A DNA stretch of 64,000 bases from Clavelina lepadiformis (lineage: Eukaryota; Chordata; Ascidiacea; Aplousobranchia; Clavelinidae): NCBI RefSeq assembly GCF_947623445.1, contig NC_135244.1:15004860-15068859 (forward strand). The letters run 5' to 3'. Both the position numbers and the translations under genes were made by a program. Shown here piece by piece: positions 40,701 through 53,070 of this stretch. Positions within the stretch are counted from its first letter, which is position 1. Each line of letters starts with the position of its first letter. The notes beneath the pieces are model-generated. The model ran no database searches, was not told the origin of the DNA, and saw nothing but the letters and a program-made list of their open reading frames with translations.

Positions 40701-41291
40701 AAATTACATCAAACTCGCATAAAAATTTCCAAGGTATTCATGAAAAACAAAAAGGTCAAAGGTTTCCCACACTTGAACTTGAGTCTTGGGTAAACAAGGA
40801 GTTAAGGTTCTCACTCTAAATCAATAAACAAGGTAAGTATCACAACGTTTATCGCCGGACTGAGGAAAGTCTTTGTGCGACTTAAACTAGATGATCATTC
40901 CCCACTGCTTGAGCCCTGGATACTGAGCTGGTCTTTTGCGCAAGTAGATACACATTTTTCGATAATCATACAAAAAACACAATCACCTGTTATTGCAATG
41001 AACTCGTTGACCAAAGGATGCAAATTTTCTGACATAGTTGCTAACCAGAATGGACAAAAGGAAGGAAAAGTAGGTTATGTAACTTGTTGAAACTTAAGAA
41101 TTTGATGTAAATTCATCAATATCCTTAAAGGCAAACTGAAAATCTGTAATCAACTCATTTTCTATCCAGTTACTACTTCCAGTATCTAAAGTCCCCAGGA
41201 ATAAGAACTGGTAATAAACAAGATAGAAGTCACCAGCTGGTAGCAGACTGACAGAAGTAAGATAAAATTGAAATATGGCAGCGCTCGGCAT
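34710..41291 (-). CDS. UBXN7: UBX domain-containing protein 7 (p97/VCP adaptor)
   Basis: Ten exons in minus-strand order: 41234-41291, 40583-40696, 40338-40376, 40171-40266, 39316-39404, 37847-37993, 37638-37782, 37344-37408, 35095-35640 and 34710-34877. They join to 488 codons; human UBXN7 has 489. An N-terminal UBA-like segment contains HFLEACSNNLQSAVTTFLDG. Then come REPIPQKQ, SVFDGF, and a thioredoxin-like UAS domain (KWVMVNIHNVKEFACQALNR, then WPYIAVIDPRTG). A ubiquitin-interacting motif EDSQIAAAIAMSLKE lies at about 259-273 and a C-terminal UBX at about 408-485 with the p97-binding NFPRR. UBXN7 links p97 to ubiquitylated clients and cullin ligases (HIF1A turnover). One intron is only 64 bp (37783-37846). 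The first exon and the donor after residue 433 (GTAAGC chosen over an adjacent GT) are the least certain points. Confidence 0.95.
35715..35790. mobile_element. Possible hAT end fragment in UBXN7 intron
   Basis: GGATCCCAAAGCGTGGTCCG followed by GGGGTCTACAAGAAT and AGGTTCC resembles the GGTCCGCGGACC/GGTTCC-type ends of hAT elements. No second end or TSD was found. Confidence 0.25.
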
Positions 41292-44200
41292 ACTAAACGT
41301 ATCAAAGCCTGATAAGACACGCTACAAAGGTTTTCAAATGATCCGTTTAACCGTTTAAGCCCTATACATGAGCTTGGGCACAGCAGCATCAGCTTCGGGA
41401 CGTTACCACACTAACATTATAACGCAAGAGCAAGGAGTAGGTCTGTATCGAACTGTGTTGTATGGAACCGATAATAGCCTAATAGGCTATAGCCTAGTAT
41501 CAGTGTACTGGTCTAACGCACAGCAATAACGTAAGAACACCATGCATAAACTAGGCTACTGAACCCAAAGTCTTACTTTTGACATAACTTCTCGGGATTT
41601 CTATCCTAGTCTTTGACCAAACCAACGCTGTAAGCGACATCATCCCATAAATTCATGGAGATTAATTTTTCACAGTTTCGAGCACTTGCTTGGGTACAGC
41701 GCATAACATAAGTGTTATATCATAGACAACGGTTATATAACAGCTTGTGTTCAGGTTCAAACATTCCCCATGGTTTGCGATATTAACCACAAGGTGGTAA
41801 TAAAACGCGCTGCCTTCGCCTTACGAAACATTGAAAATATCGGCGTCTGACTTTCTTTCATTTTCGCCATTAATTAAGTTACTCAAAACCTAGTCTTTGG
41901 CTTTATCTTTTCAATACTAGTTAATTTGCGATAATTTTTCATAGAAAGGCTACAAAAATCATATAGTTCCTTCATACCAAACGTTGAAAAGTACGAAAAT
42001 TCAGAAACGAGGTTTGCTGTGCAAAATCACTCACTCAGGCTGTCATATAGGCTACGCAATCGACAAATTCTATTGTATTGTTTATTTTTCGAAATGTAGA
42101 CAATGCACTGACTATACTTCACGTATCCCATGAATTTTGAAGAAACTGAGGCAAGACTACAACAAGATAACAGAAAATCTGTCAGAATATGCTTGGAATC
42201 TGTAACTATAGTGCTTTAACGATTAAGTATTATATTCTGGTTGGCATCAATTCGAGCAAAATCGTTTCTCCAGTTAAAGTACAACTTGTAATCAAATAAG
42301 AGTAAGAATACGCATTATAAACTTTTACCAGTTTATCGGTACAATTTTATGTATCAGTATACAAGTTAAAGTGGCTGAATACATAGTATGATTTCGGTAC
42401 GATTTTGCTGTCGTACGTAGATAGATGCGATTTTTTTCGTACAAAAGCCATCGGATTACCTTGTAGACCTACACATAATACGATTTTGCCTTTCGTACGT
42501 AAAAATCAAATATGGTTGATTTTATTGGACACCATCGTACGAGTTGTTTGTGGTTGGAAATAGCTTGGTGCTTGTCGTTAGTTCAGGGGTGGACTGGCCC
42601 ACTCGGAAGCCGGGAAATTTTGTGGTGGGCAACGGTGCTTGTTGGCCCTGCGTTTACGATTGTTGTACGTTTTATTTACTAAAACTTATTACAACTAACA
42701 AATAGGACACTCGGGACCGGGAAATGGACCCTCTAAGGGAGAAGTCGTAGGCTATGTCATGACTGTTACAATAAATGTTTTGATGGGCAAGGTAGCAACC
42801 GAAAGTTCTGAAAAGAACACCAACGATACTGCATTCTGGTTGGTCTAAACAGGTTTTTTGAAGCCCTACGTCCGACAAAATCATAGATTTTAGTTAAAAT
42901 CTAAGTCTTTGACGCCTGCTTTACAACATACTCACCCTGGCTACGGCCTTGTTAGACTATGCAGATCAAGTAGCATATAGATTTGTATCACGAAATGATT
43001 GCCGACGGCTCCTTTTAACTATAGCGTTCGTAAATATAGTTTTCGAAAACAATTGAATTCGAATCTTTGTAAATATTTCGTTGTCTTCTGACAAGAACAC
43101 CTCTTTTCTGGGGGGAAAATTTATGTCAAACAAAACGGCTGCAAAATTTTCAGCAAGCTTCAGCGGCCTGCTCGAGCAAAGAGTCTTTTCTACTCTTTGA
43201 TTGATAGTTAAACCCAATTTATGGCAGTATAGGCTCTGGGTATCATCACAAATATCTGGGACACTCTCTGAGAAAGAAATATTGGCACGATTCAGAGTAC
43301 TAAGTAATAGGTAAGACTCTGGAAAAATCGGCCAGTGAAAGAAATATAAGAAAAAAACAATTTTTGAACTTAAAAGACTGGACGATTTTACAGTAAGAAC
43401 TAAATAACATCAAGAAAGGCGTGACAAGTGGTAATAGTACCACAGTATATCATCCAAAGTGTGATTCGAAGCACTTACAGTAATTTCATTTGAAGCAGAC
43501 TAGGCTACAGTAATTTTCCATGCCTAGTAATCCATTTGTAATCACTATATCAAATTAATGAAACAATTTTCTTCAGTAATGAACAATTTTCACGTAACTT
43601 GCGCATTACAGATATGTACCAAGTATATAATCGCGGTGATTCGTGTGAAATGCTTTAAATTGAGAAATACAACTAAAATAAAATATTTGTAACTTAACAT
43701 GATCACGTAAATCGCAACATCGTTCGTACCAAATTCATATGCAATATGCTAAACTGACACAAAGGCATATTATACCTCTTTCATGAATACCGGAAATATG
43801 AAATGCAAATATGTTCATGATTACTCATACAGGACAAAATTCAAAATACTTTTACAACAATACCACAGAATAGTCCAATGATAAAGTGTGGAACGTTAGC
43901 TCAAATATTGTACAAATAGAATGACTTTTTATGGAGAATTTCCAGAAGTTGCTGGATTGCCCTGGCGGACTACTTATGACCTCAAATCATTTTGAAGCAG
44001 CAAGCAAAAAGGGCATCGATTTTTGACTAGATGTAGCAATCTTACTTCACAGTATGTAAAACAGCATATAAATCTTAGTGAGTTTAACAGAAACAAAACG
44101 TACACAAAAACATTAAGCAAGCATCCAACATAATAGACTTTTACACTGCATAACATATTCATTTGGTTAAACAATGTTTCTGAACGTAGCTTAATATTTA

Positions 44201-44820
44201 TATTTAATTATAAATATAGTACATTTGGAATATATGAGGGGTCATATGCGACATTCTACGTACAGTTATGACAATTATCAAATTGATTCTTTATTGAAGG
44301 ATATCCAATATGCATACAATATTAAAAACATAATACCTATGAAGAAAATTGTTTTATCATTGCTTTGCTATTGAAGTAGTATTTGAACTCTTAAATCTAA
44401 AAATACATTTGTGTATATTGATAACCGTATTTCGTGTCAAATATGCATAATTGCACTGAAAACAAGGACTAAGAATGAAAGAAATTAAAAATCTATAAAC
44501 AGGAATCTGTTCCAAACAAAAAATAGAACATCATAAATACACAAGACAATATCTCAAATAGCTGCTTCAAGCGAAAGTTGATTTCATCAACTTTAAAATG
44601 CTCCCATTAAAATGCCTGGCAATATTAGCTTTTAAATATTTCTCAGGATTAAAGATATAGTAGTAAGAGAGGTTTTGTTATGGTTTACATTAATTAACAG
44701 TATTCAGCAATACAACAAGGACAAAAGAACTTACTGCATAACTATAAAATAGACAAAAAGAAAACGCTTCGAAGATAACACTACGATACTACATGCCAAT
44801 GACACAAAAATAAAATACAT
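41292..44820. other. Gap between UBXN7 and AGTRAP
   Basis: The UBXN7 promoter should lie just above 41291. At 42385-42520 a motif TACGATTTTGC..CGTACGTA occurs twice. At about 42585-42650 CAGGGGTGGACTGGCCCACT begins what looks like a hAT-type terminus without a partner. A minus-strand frame at 42966-43217 has a fairly protein-like peptide (including NFAAVLFDINFPPRKEVFLS) but no family I recognise. Confidence 0.4.
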
Positions 44821-44826
44821 TTTATT
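44821..44826 (-). terminator. Poly(A) signal of AGTRAP
   Basis: TTTATT on the plus strand gives AATAAA on the minus strand, about 95 bases past the AGTRAP stop codon. This is a normal distance for a short 3' UTR. Confidence 0.6.
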
Positions 44827-44921
44827 AATATGACGCCAAAAGGCTGCATTAGTAAGTTATGTCAGGAAATGTGAGATCAACAGTTAACATCACAGAGCTT
44901 GGGAAGTATTCTCTTAAACTC

Positions 44922-47900
44922 TCATCTTGTATCTCCAGAAAACGCAGGCGGCTTCATGTAAGCATTGGAGCCATGGTTAGGGTTATCATGACTTTCATTT
45001 CCTATATCATCGTAAGATGGAGCATTCGGTCCTGCATTTGTAAGATGTTTTAAATACAATCCTATAACATTTGGTGAGCACAAAAAATCATCTCTGATTC
45101 AGAAAAATCATTAACAACTGATAATATTAAAAAAATTATTCACTACAAATACACATTTACACAGAAATGAATTTAAGATTATATAATTTTATTTCTTTAT
45201 AAATGGCTAGTCTTAGACAGCCTATTAAAACGTAGTAAATTTTTAGTTGTGACACTATTAGTTTAACCTTTACATTTCCTGCAATTGGGAGTTATTTTAT
45301 TGTTGCTTGAAATATTTCATATCCGAATTTATGTGAACCAATTATAAGCTAATGAATGTTTACAACAACCCATGAAAATCTTTTGGTTTAAGTCAAATGA
45401 TAAAAGTTACTGATATATGGTTTCCACTAACTCGAAAACTTGAATAAAATATTAACCTAGTAAATTCATCAGATTCGGTTTATTACACAACTCAAAACTT
45501 TTAAAACACTTTTCTTACCAAAAGTAATGTTGTATTCTCCACCTCTGTCTTTGTACATTTGGAATAACAATGCAATTGAAACAGGTTTTAGAATAAGATT
45601 CGCAATTGCCATTCCTGAAAATAATAGTATTACTAGTAGTGCAAAAAGGTAAATATCTTGCTAAAACAAATCTTGTTAAAATAAAGTAAAATAAGAATGC
45701 CTCGATGTAAGTAGCACCGAACTAATTATAATCTTCATCAATATCTATTACACCAATAATATTGCGCCATTCTATTCTGTAAATATCAGGATCCCCAGCC
45801 ACTGGGCGATTTGCTGGCCTAGCCACAAATGTTTGAATATGCCGTGAACATTTTGGTTGAACATTGGACAATAAAAATGGGAGTAAGAATAATTGCATAC
45901 AAACCTAGAAAAGTACTCAAGCAATCCTGGACATAATAATCCAACAAGAATCTTCGTTGTTGGTTTAAAGCAGAAATGTACATTAACGTACAGAATGTAC
46001 AGAAAATACATCAAATACAGACATAGGCGCCGAAGTTTACAAAATGTAGGGCGGAAAAGTTAATGGGTTCAGATGTTTGGGAATTCCCCGTGTCAAGGAT
46101 TGTTGTAAAAACACAAAATAAGATAAAATATACTTCTAATCAACGTTATTTGCGACAACAGCCATGCTTCAAGTTTTTGTTTTTTATAAAATTTCTAGAC
46201 TTGTCGGTTATGCTAACCTACCACTTATAGCACAATTGTATTTCTATTCATGTCTTAGTGCAGGGGTGGGCAAATTTGTTCAATGAAAGAGTCACTTGCG
46301 GAAAAATATAAACACCAGCGAGCCGCAAAATCAGTAATGATTGTCAATTTGGTTATTATACTATTAGTAGTCATTTTGGGATATTACTTTTTAACTAAAA
46401 GACCCATAAAAACATGTTGGTGATGTGCATTTTGACAACCTTTGCCATAGAGTATAGAATCTATACCTGAAAACAATGTCGGAATCGATGTCTAATGTTA
46501 CGTCATAAACGAAATCCTGGCCTAAATAAAGAAAAACTACACAGAAACTTTCATAAACGGTACTCTTGGTAGCCTTTACATTTTTTGGAATTTTACGATT
46601 CGACTAGAAGAGCCACAAAAAACATGCCGGAGAGCCGCAGTTTGCCCACGTCTGTCTTAGTGCTTTGTCACTTTTTTCTGCCGACGGATCGCTGGGAGCA
46701 TGTTCTTTGTTCTACCATACATCCTACTTTTAGTTCTGTGAAGTTTACGGCAAAAAATGAACGACATTCTTATACGCATTATTCAATCATTATCTATTAT
46801 TTATTTATTGTTCGTTTTTTATTTTATTCGCATCAAAAAAACGAAACAGATCTGACAAAATTAGCAGCAACGATTACTGAATATACTTCTATTTGACACA
46901 TAATCAAGAACGTTAAAATTTTCAACCCTGCAGTAAAGTATCTCGTCTGTGATTTTTAGCACCCTCTTCTAGTTTTGCACTCGCTATTCTCTTTAAACTC
47001 TTCGCATGCGTCGTCCCAAGGTTATTTTTGGTCATTATGTTTGTCTGTACAGACGTAACACCAGAGATGGGAAAACACTTCCAACAAAAGCATATAGTCA
47101 TATACAGTCGAATCCGGTTAATTGCATAGTAAATTTGCCAAGCCTTTTTATGCGATTAAACGAATTATGCGTTTATGCGAAAGTGCAAATTCCACTTATT
47201 TTCTTACTTAACGTGCGAAGATGGTCACGTGTAAAGACGTCAACACGCAAAACACTAACGTTTATTGTGTATTGCGATCATCCATTCATTCAAGCACGCA
47301 AAAGATGAAAACATGCTTTCTTGCATTTGTGTTTTTAAACGAACAAATGTGGCCATGACCGCCCCTTCAAACTGTAGTCGTTGGCGAATTGTATGAAGTA
47401 CATGCAGAACTTCTTTATTTTTTGGTGTTGTCACAGCGATTGCGTCAGCAGAGCTTTCTTTATTGTTGTTGTCTTTTTCAACTTGTTTGTTTCGTAAAAC
47501 TTCTTCACATATTACGGCATCGCAACGCTTTCTTTTCGCAACGCTTAAATGAAACTAAAACAATTCGCATGTTAATGTGTGCGTATTGACAGCCACGTGT
47601 TAATGCTTAAATTGAGCATCGTTGGTTTGATTGTTTCGCAACAAAGGGCATTACAAGTCACAAAGCTTACGCATTGCGTGTGCGCTCCCAGTGCGCGTTG
47701 TTTTCAATTTTATCTTTTAAAAACTTTTGAATAATCGAATAAATCACCTTCATTTTTATTCAACTAAGCGGATTATGCAATAAACCATTATGCGATAAAC
47801 CGAAGTATTATCTTTACAAATGATAGACTATGGTTTGGGACTTGCGCCCTTTATGCGATAAAACGAATTATGCGATTATCCAGAATGTAATTAACCGGAT

Positions 47901-50710
47901 TTGACTGTATAACCTTTTGAACGTAAAATCGCTATTATTTGTTAAAAAAATCCAGGGCGGAAAAATCCGCCCTGTCCGCCCAAGTTAGGCGCTCGTGAAT
48001 ACAGAAATGTAGCACATTTTTCTCACAACCTGTTTGTTACCATTAAATGTTTAAACAATATGATAATACCTGTTTGATGTATACGACATGACAGCAATGT
48101 GATATAAGACAAGCGCGAATAAACATTATTAATTCTTCCAGGCATTGTTTGGTTTATATAAAAGCAAGGGTAAAAAAGAAATACTCTTCTTGTTAAAAGT
48201 GTTTTAACTGTGGCAATAGACCAAACTAGCTTGAGTAATCACAAAATGAATAAACAAAGTAACGAGAATTACAACATTCATTATGTGCTGGGATGTTTCC
48301 TGGCAGTAACCAATTGTTAAGCACTTCACTAAAATGTAACTGTAAACGTGTTTTATATTTTTTACAACTATAGTCTGTCCTAGCTATTCTGAAATGTTAA
48401 AAATCCTACACAAAGAAATGATTACACCTAATAAAATTTCTTGAGCTAAGTAGTGCTACTTGAGAAATGCGATTGAAGAGACAAATAGTGGCAATTAGCT
48501 GGAACATGTCATTTGAACTAGGAGCGAGTCAAATTATGCAGTACTTTGCAGAACCTAAACTGGGAACAGTGTAGAAGTGTGTGTACAATGCAAACCCAAA
48601 GGAAGGAGAACCAGTAAAAAAAACTTTGCAAAACCTTAACTGGACATATTTAAACCATATTCAATTGGGATTCAACTCTCAGACCGTTTTACTCTACGAT
48701 TTGTACAGGCAATTGTGACCATACAATGCCTCTCTGGGCGTATGGGGCAATAAACTACTTTGTTCTGGTAGTCCTTCATGTGGTTCTATTTCATCAAAAG
48801 TTGGTCACAAAGTACGTTGCCTAAAGGCATTTTATTAGGTCAGGGGAAGATGGACAAAAATACACTTTAATTGTTAATTTATTAGCCTTTGTCTTCTACA
48901 AAATAGAAAGTTTACCAACTTTCAATTTTTATTTATGGTAAATAAAAATCTTTTACATATACGGGGTGTGCCAGAAAAACCTACCACATTTGAAATTGTT
49001 ACTGTACCAAAGCTGTTGCAGTCTGACAGGAGGTTGAATTGAAATTTTGCAGCAAAGGACTTACCATTTGTGTTTCAGGTTTTAGTTTTTATAAGTAAAT
49101 AATGTTTTGTGCAAATTTTTAAAATTTTGTATCTGTATGTAAAATGGCCTGGAATGGCGAACACCGTGCATTTATTGTGGAAGATTTCGTTAGAAATGGG
49201 TAATCTGTAACTAGAACGCTAAGAAATTTTAAGACTCATTTCAAACTAAACCGTAACGATCCTGGTCCCAATCGAAAATCTGTAATGCTCTGGGTCAAAC
49301 ATTTCAGAGCTATGGGTTCAGCACTAATTCGAAAACCACCTGGAAGGCCTCGAGGGGAGCCACCTACATCTCAAGGGCGCCACCTACAGGATGTAATCAT
49401 TAAAACATAATTACATCAAATGGTAACCTTTTGACTTTGAGATGAGACAATAAATGTTTTGATTGCTTATAAATTTTATCTCTTTTTCCTAGTTTGAAAT
49501 GTGGTAGGTTTTTCTGGCCCACCCTGTATAAGATTATTATATTGCCATGGACATAACACAAGAAAAACTATTTCTTTCTACATAATACATGATTTTTTGG
49601 CCTGCACGACATTGGTTTATAGTATAGAAAATGTTGCTGCTGCAAATTAAAGCATAGCTGGATAATATAAAAAATGGCAGAAAGGTTACCTCCACCAAAC
49701 TTGTAATATCCTGAAGCTTGTTCAGGACGAAAATGAACCGCTAGGTCGACAATGTCCACCAATATAGAAATGATCAGCATCACCATGAACTAAAAACCAT
49801 CCGTATGAATATGATAACATGCTACAGTAGTAATTAATTGCACACGTGTACTCCTATTGTAGTAACTAGTAAGCATAATAACTTGCTTCAGAAATCTTAC
49901 CAAGAATATAGCATCAACAGACTGCCTATCTGCAATAGCCCAGACTCCAACAGCAAGAACAGCTATGTTACACCATATGTATGGACCCGAACCAAAAATT
50001 GTACCCCTGTTAAAAGCATAAATTCAATTTGTAGGAAAACTGTGGCTTTAACAAAGATAAATGTATTTCCACAATTGAAAACACTTTCTAAACTGCCATG
50101 AAACCAACTTTATTACAGTAGAACTGAAACAAGTAAAAAAAGATTTAAAACAAAGTTAGTATGATTTCTAACTTCAAAATTAACTGAAATTGATTTGATA
50201 CGCATATGAAAACTGCAATTTATTTTTACTTATTGCAATCAAGCAAGAGTAAATAGAAAGCGTCACAAGGTTTTACACTCTCCAACAAAACTACGGCTCA
50301 TTGGCCAAACATTATCACTTGACCTCTCTTTACAACATCACTGACTGAGTATTGTGAGTAACTGTGATATGAATGCCATCTGTGTCACATCTATGTCATC
50401 TATGCTTAGGCTATACTGCATTTGCAAGTTAGGAGATGAAGTCCAACATTTAATATGGTCAAAGTGTGTTAACTACAACTACAAATAGAAACTAGCAACT
50501 ACTACTCACCAGACGAATAAAAACCAATGTATCAAAACAACGGCCTGCAAAGATAAATGATGTAAGAAAAAATTTTGTCACTGAGATAAAGAATAGAAAA
50601 CAAATTTCACAACTTGTATATATACAGTTGTTATGCATAATTTAATCATCTCTAACTAAATAAAATGTCATATTTACTAATTAAGCTACCTTTAAAGAAA
50701 TGGATGGCAT
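44922..50710 (-). CDS. AGTRAP: Type-1 angiotensin II receptor-associated protein-like
   Basis: Six exons in minus-strand order: 50690-50710, 50510-50544, 49901-50006, 49690-49789, 45519-45614 and 44922-45031, giving 155 codons (human 159). The family pattern is clear: MPSISLK, LIHWFLFVWG, IAVLAVGVWAIADRQSVDAI, then GMAIANLILKPVSIALLFQM followed by YKDRGGEYN. Hydrophobic segments at roughly 8-26, 32-50, 54-72 and 93-112 indicate an integral membrane protein with a polar C-terminal tail (PSYDDIGNESHDNPN). In mammals it binds the angiotensin II type-1 receptor tail and promotes its internalisation. An invertebrate probably lacks that receptor, so the ancestral job is likely a more general trafficking role (inference). 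Intron four is 4075 bp and full of transposons; the others are short. Confidence 0.92.
46261..46654. mobile_element. hAT non-autonomous element nested in a larger hAT
   Basis: The left end CAGGGGTGGGCAAATTTGTT and right end AGTTTGCCCACGTCTG have the duplication TCTTAGTG at 46253-46260 and 46655-46662. Its right arm (from about 46545) matches the left arm of the element at 20754 over roughly 110 bp, inverted. Confidence 0.85.
47105..47907. mobile_element. Pogo/Tc1-like non-autonomous element, TA duplication
   Basis: The left end CAGTCGAATCCGGTTAATTG and right end AATTAACCGGATTTGACTG are near-perfect inverted copies flanked by TA on both sides. Subterminal ATTATGCGATTA/AAACGAATTATGCG motifs repeat near both ends. 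Ends beginning CAGT with a TA target are typical of pogo-type elements. The 803 bp interior encodes no recognisable transposase. Confidence 0.75.
48962..49526 (+). mobile_element. Mariner-like element with transposase HTH remnant
   Basis: The ends CGGGGTGTGCCAGAAAAACC and, reverse-complemented, CAGGGTGGGCCAGAAAAACC are flanked by TA. From 49144 the plus strand encodes MAWNGEHRAFIVEDFVRNG, a stop, then SVTRTLRNFKTHF, NRKSVMLWVKHFRAMGS and RKPPGRPRG. That is the N-terminal helix-turn-helix found in IS630/mariner transposases (DUF4817 type: ..EQRAFIVE.., ....W...F...GS......GRP). The DDE catalytic part is deleted, so this 565 bp copy is a dead internal-deletion derivative. Confidence 0.75.
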
Positions 50711-50974
50711 TGCTGTGTTGTATGTTGTTGTAAACTAAAGAAGACTAGCCTTTGCACAATTTAAATTCATACAAACATATTTAAATCTACTAATTTAGTG
50801 CACAACCTTAAATCTAAACGAAACAGCGAATAAATCTTAGGCAGGTTTGGTTTTGACACAAAAATTGGTAAATCTGAGAAACTCCTTTAATTTTATCAAT
50901 GTGTCAAATAAATCAAGCAAACAAACGATCAAAGCCATGTGATTAAAGAGATGATTCAATTGATAGGTATATAG

Positions 50975-51379
50975 TAGGGGTGCACCAGATTGTTTTTGGA
51001 TTTGATCAGAAACCAAATTTTTTGAAAAAGGAACTAAATTATTTTGACCAAATCATACAATTAAGTATTGCAAGTACTGTATATACATTAGTATCGTAAA
51101 AGTAAACAAAGCAGTGTCTAAAAACCGTGGCTTATATAATTAAGGAAATACCATAGTTAAAGTGTTGTATGCTTAGTTTTAAGTTCCAGTAGAAAGGTAC
51201 ATAATTGAAATACTTCGATTTCCTGTTATGCTCAACAACAATGTTATCAATTTTTGTTGTAGTTTTCCTGTAACGAAGGAATGCTCTTGTAGGCTTTTAA
51301 AAGTATCAAACATATTTTGATTTCAGCCGATTACCCAATTTAGCCAAATTAGTTTGGTCTGAATTTCGGTGCACCTCTA
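50975..51379. mobile_element. hAT element of TAGGGGTGCACC type
   Basis: The left end TAGGGGTGCACCAGAT and right end AATTTCGGTGCACCTCTA are flanked by the perfect duplication GTATATAG at 50967-50974 and 51380-51387. Repeated AACCAAATTT and AATTTAGCCAAATT motifs sit inside. It lies between AGTRAP and EMC4, in the presumed AGTRAP promoter region. Confidence 0.85.
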
Positions 51380-51659
51380 GTATATAGCAACTAATAAGTG
51401 TACTAACAAAATTATTTTGAAATAATGGTTCAACCACACTTTGCATTTTATAACACTTTAGAATAATTGTTATTTCATGTATATGCCATGTCACTTAACA
51501 TAGATATACCAAATAAAACACGAGAAAATGAAGCAAACAAAGCACACACATGCAAAAACAAAACAACTAACTGCCTTTACTGATATTCTTGTGCGTACTT
51601 TAAAAATTGCACAATTTTGTACAAACATTCAAAACACTATTATTTACAACTTATAGCTA

Positions 51660-52214
51660 TTACCCTGCAGTGATACCACCTCCAACATATTCCATACGCT
51701 GCAAAGGTGAAATAAAAGCTAACCAGTCTGATGCATGAGTGGGTAGAAGACCCATGCTGTTACATTTATATACAGCAAGCGCAAGAGCTAAACAGTTACC
51801 CAGGAAGTACACAAAAGTTTGCATCACATACTGATTTGAGAGTTTTAGGACACGCATTGTGGCCTTTATGCCCATCAAAGCTTGGATAGGGCGAAAAAAC
51901 ATCATTCCAACCATCATAATTGGAAATATTGATATAGTGTTCCCAGCCATATACATTATGAAAATGTTCATAGGTAAACCTTTAATTGGGGCCAAAGCTG
52001 TATCCCAAGACCGTTTATTAACAACATTTGAATGTCCTTCATCTTCAGATTTTGACTTGATTGCAGTGGAAGATGAAACAATCGTTAAATAACCAGGTGG
52101 ACTTGGCAATTCATGCACCGAAACCTGATCTTTCTTCAGCTTTAAATCAATAGCCCATTTGTCTTTGCGACTTTTGCTACCACGATTCTGGACACTTGAA
52201 TTGTGCATCTTCAC
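51660..52214 (-). CDS. EMC4: ER membrane protein complex subunit 4
   Basis: One exon of 184 codons; human EMC4 has 183. The N-terminus is hydrophilic (DKWAIDL near 18-24). The family core follows: KRSWDTALAPIKGLPMNIFI, MYMAGNTISIFPIMMVGMMF, FRPIQALM, then AVYKCNSMGLLPTHASDWLA and RMEYVGGG. Two hydrophobic segments, at about 83-107 and 131-150, fit the known membrane topology. EMC4 is part of the EMC insertase that places tail-anchored and polytopic proteins into the ER membrane. The start may be Met1 or Met3. There is no intron, as with MCM5 in this window. It lies head-to-tail about 950 bp above AGTRAP. Confidence 0.95.
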   Translation of the reverse strand: MKMHNSSVQNRGSKSRKDKWAIDLKLKKDQVSVHELPSPPGYLTIVSSSTAIKSKSEDEGHSNVVNKRSWDTALAPIKGLPMNIFIMYMAGNTISIFPIMMVGMMFFRPIQALMGIKATMRVLKLSNQYVMQTFVYFLGNCLALALAVYKCNSMGLLPTHASDWLAFISPLQRMEYVGGGITAG

Positions 52215-53070
52215 CAGATAAGCAAAATATGTTTTTTCGAAGCAGACAGTCTGCTAAATGCCTTTATACAGTAATTCTAAAATAAAAAGAGCTGTTTAAG
52301 TATCAGAAAACCTTGAAATTGTGTAGCGTACAGATAGACAGCAATGAAAATCATCTTGGTCATATCATATGCCTACCCCAACCCTGGATTATCAATAAGC
52401 CAGCAAGTAATTTGTAACTAATCCAGTAAGCAGATTACAAACACTTAACTCCAAGTCACAAGTGCAATGAACCATTCATAACAAAACGAAACACTGAAAA
52501 AATATTTGGTGGCATCTAGGAATTTTTTTCCTAGCAGCATATTGGGTTGGGAGTTCACCAATTGTGCATTCACATTTAAAAAAAAAACTGTATTCTGGAG
52601 CCCATTTTGTAAGTACACAACCATGATATAATGACATCACAACTTGCCATTAAAGGTTAGTTTGATTGGATATGCAGAGGTGCACTTTATGACATTGTGT
52701 GTCTTTCCTCATTAGATCCATAGTTAGACAAAAACCATCATGTAGGCATAAGAGTAGGTGTATGCAAGACTAGAAAGTTTGCAAACTGCAGGAGATTTAA
52801 AATACACACTTCAGTACTTGTTTGCACTTTTCATTCAACTTTTTGAGTTTACTTTGTTCTTAACTTTAGAATCCACCACCTAGATAAGAGCTAAAATTGT
52901 ATCTCACCTACAATCTTGTTGTTCAGATAAGTCTATTCAATAGGATTGGCTATTTTGTCAAATTTCTAAGTTCACAAGCAAAAGTAAAATGTTAGACATT
53001 ATAACACTTAGACAAAATAACAGCTCCACAAATATTTTGAATAAATAATGGAAAAACAGCAACAACAACC
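52215..53070. other. EMC4 upstream region
   Basis: No gene or strong promoter element is seen. The sequence is AT-rich and single-copy by eye. Confidence 0.4.

Larger units (their letters stand above)
46022..47997. mobile_element. Large hAT element in AGTRAP intron, holding two other elements
   Basis: The flanking duplication AATACAGA is perfect at 46014-46021 and 47998-48005. The left end is CATAGGCGCCGAAGTTTAC; the right end reverse-complements to CACGAGCGCCTAACTTGGGC. Both ends are followed inward by AGGGCGGA-type motifs. Inside lie a hAT element at 46261-46654 and a TA-flanked pogo-like element at 47105-47907, each with its own TSD. The interior has no intact transposase. Confidence 0.8.

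Noticed and set aside
42585..42650. CAGGGGTGGACTGGCCCACT as a complete hAT element
   Set aside because: Only one end is recognisable and no duplication of the flank CGTTAGTT is found to the right, so only a fragment can be claimed.
47105..47907. Repeated ATTATGCGATTA units resembling a direct-repeat array
   Set aside because: They are subterminal motifs of a TA-flanked transposon, in both orientations and with irregular spacing, not a CRISPR-like array.
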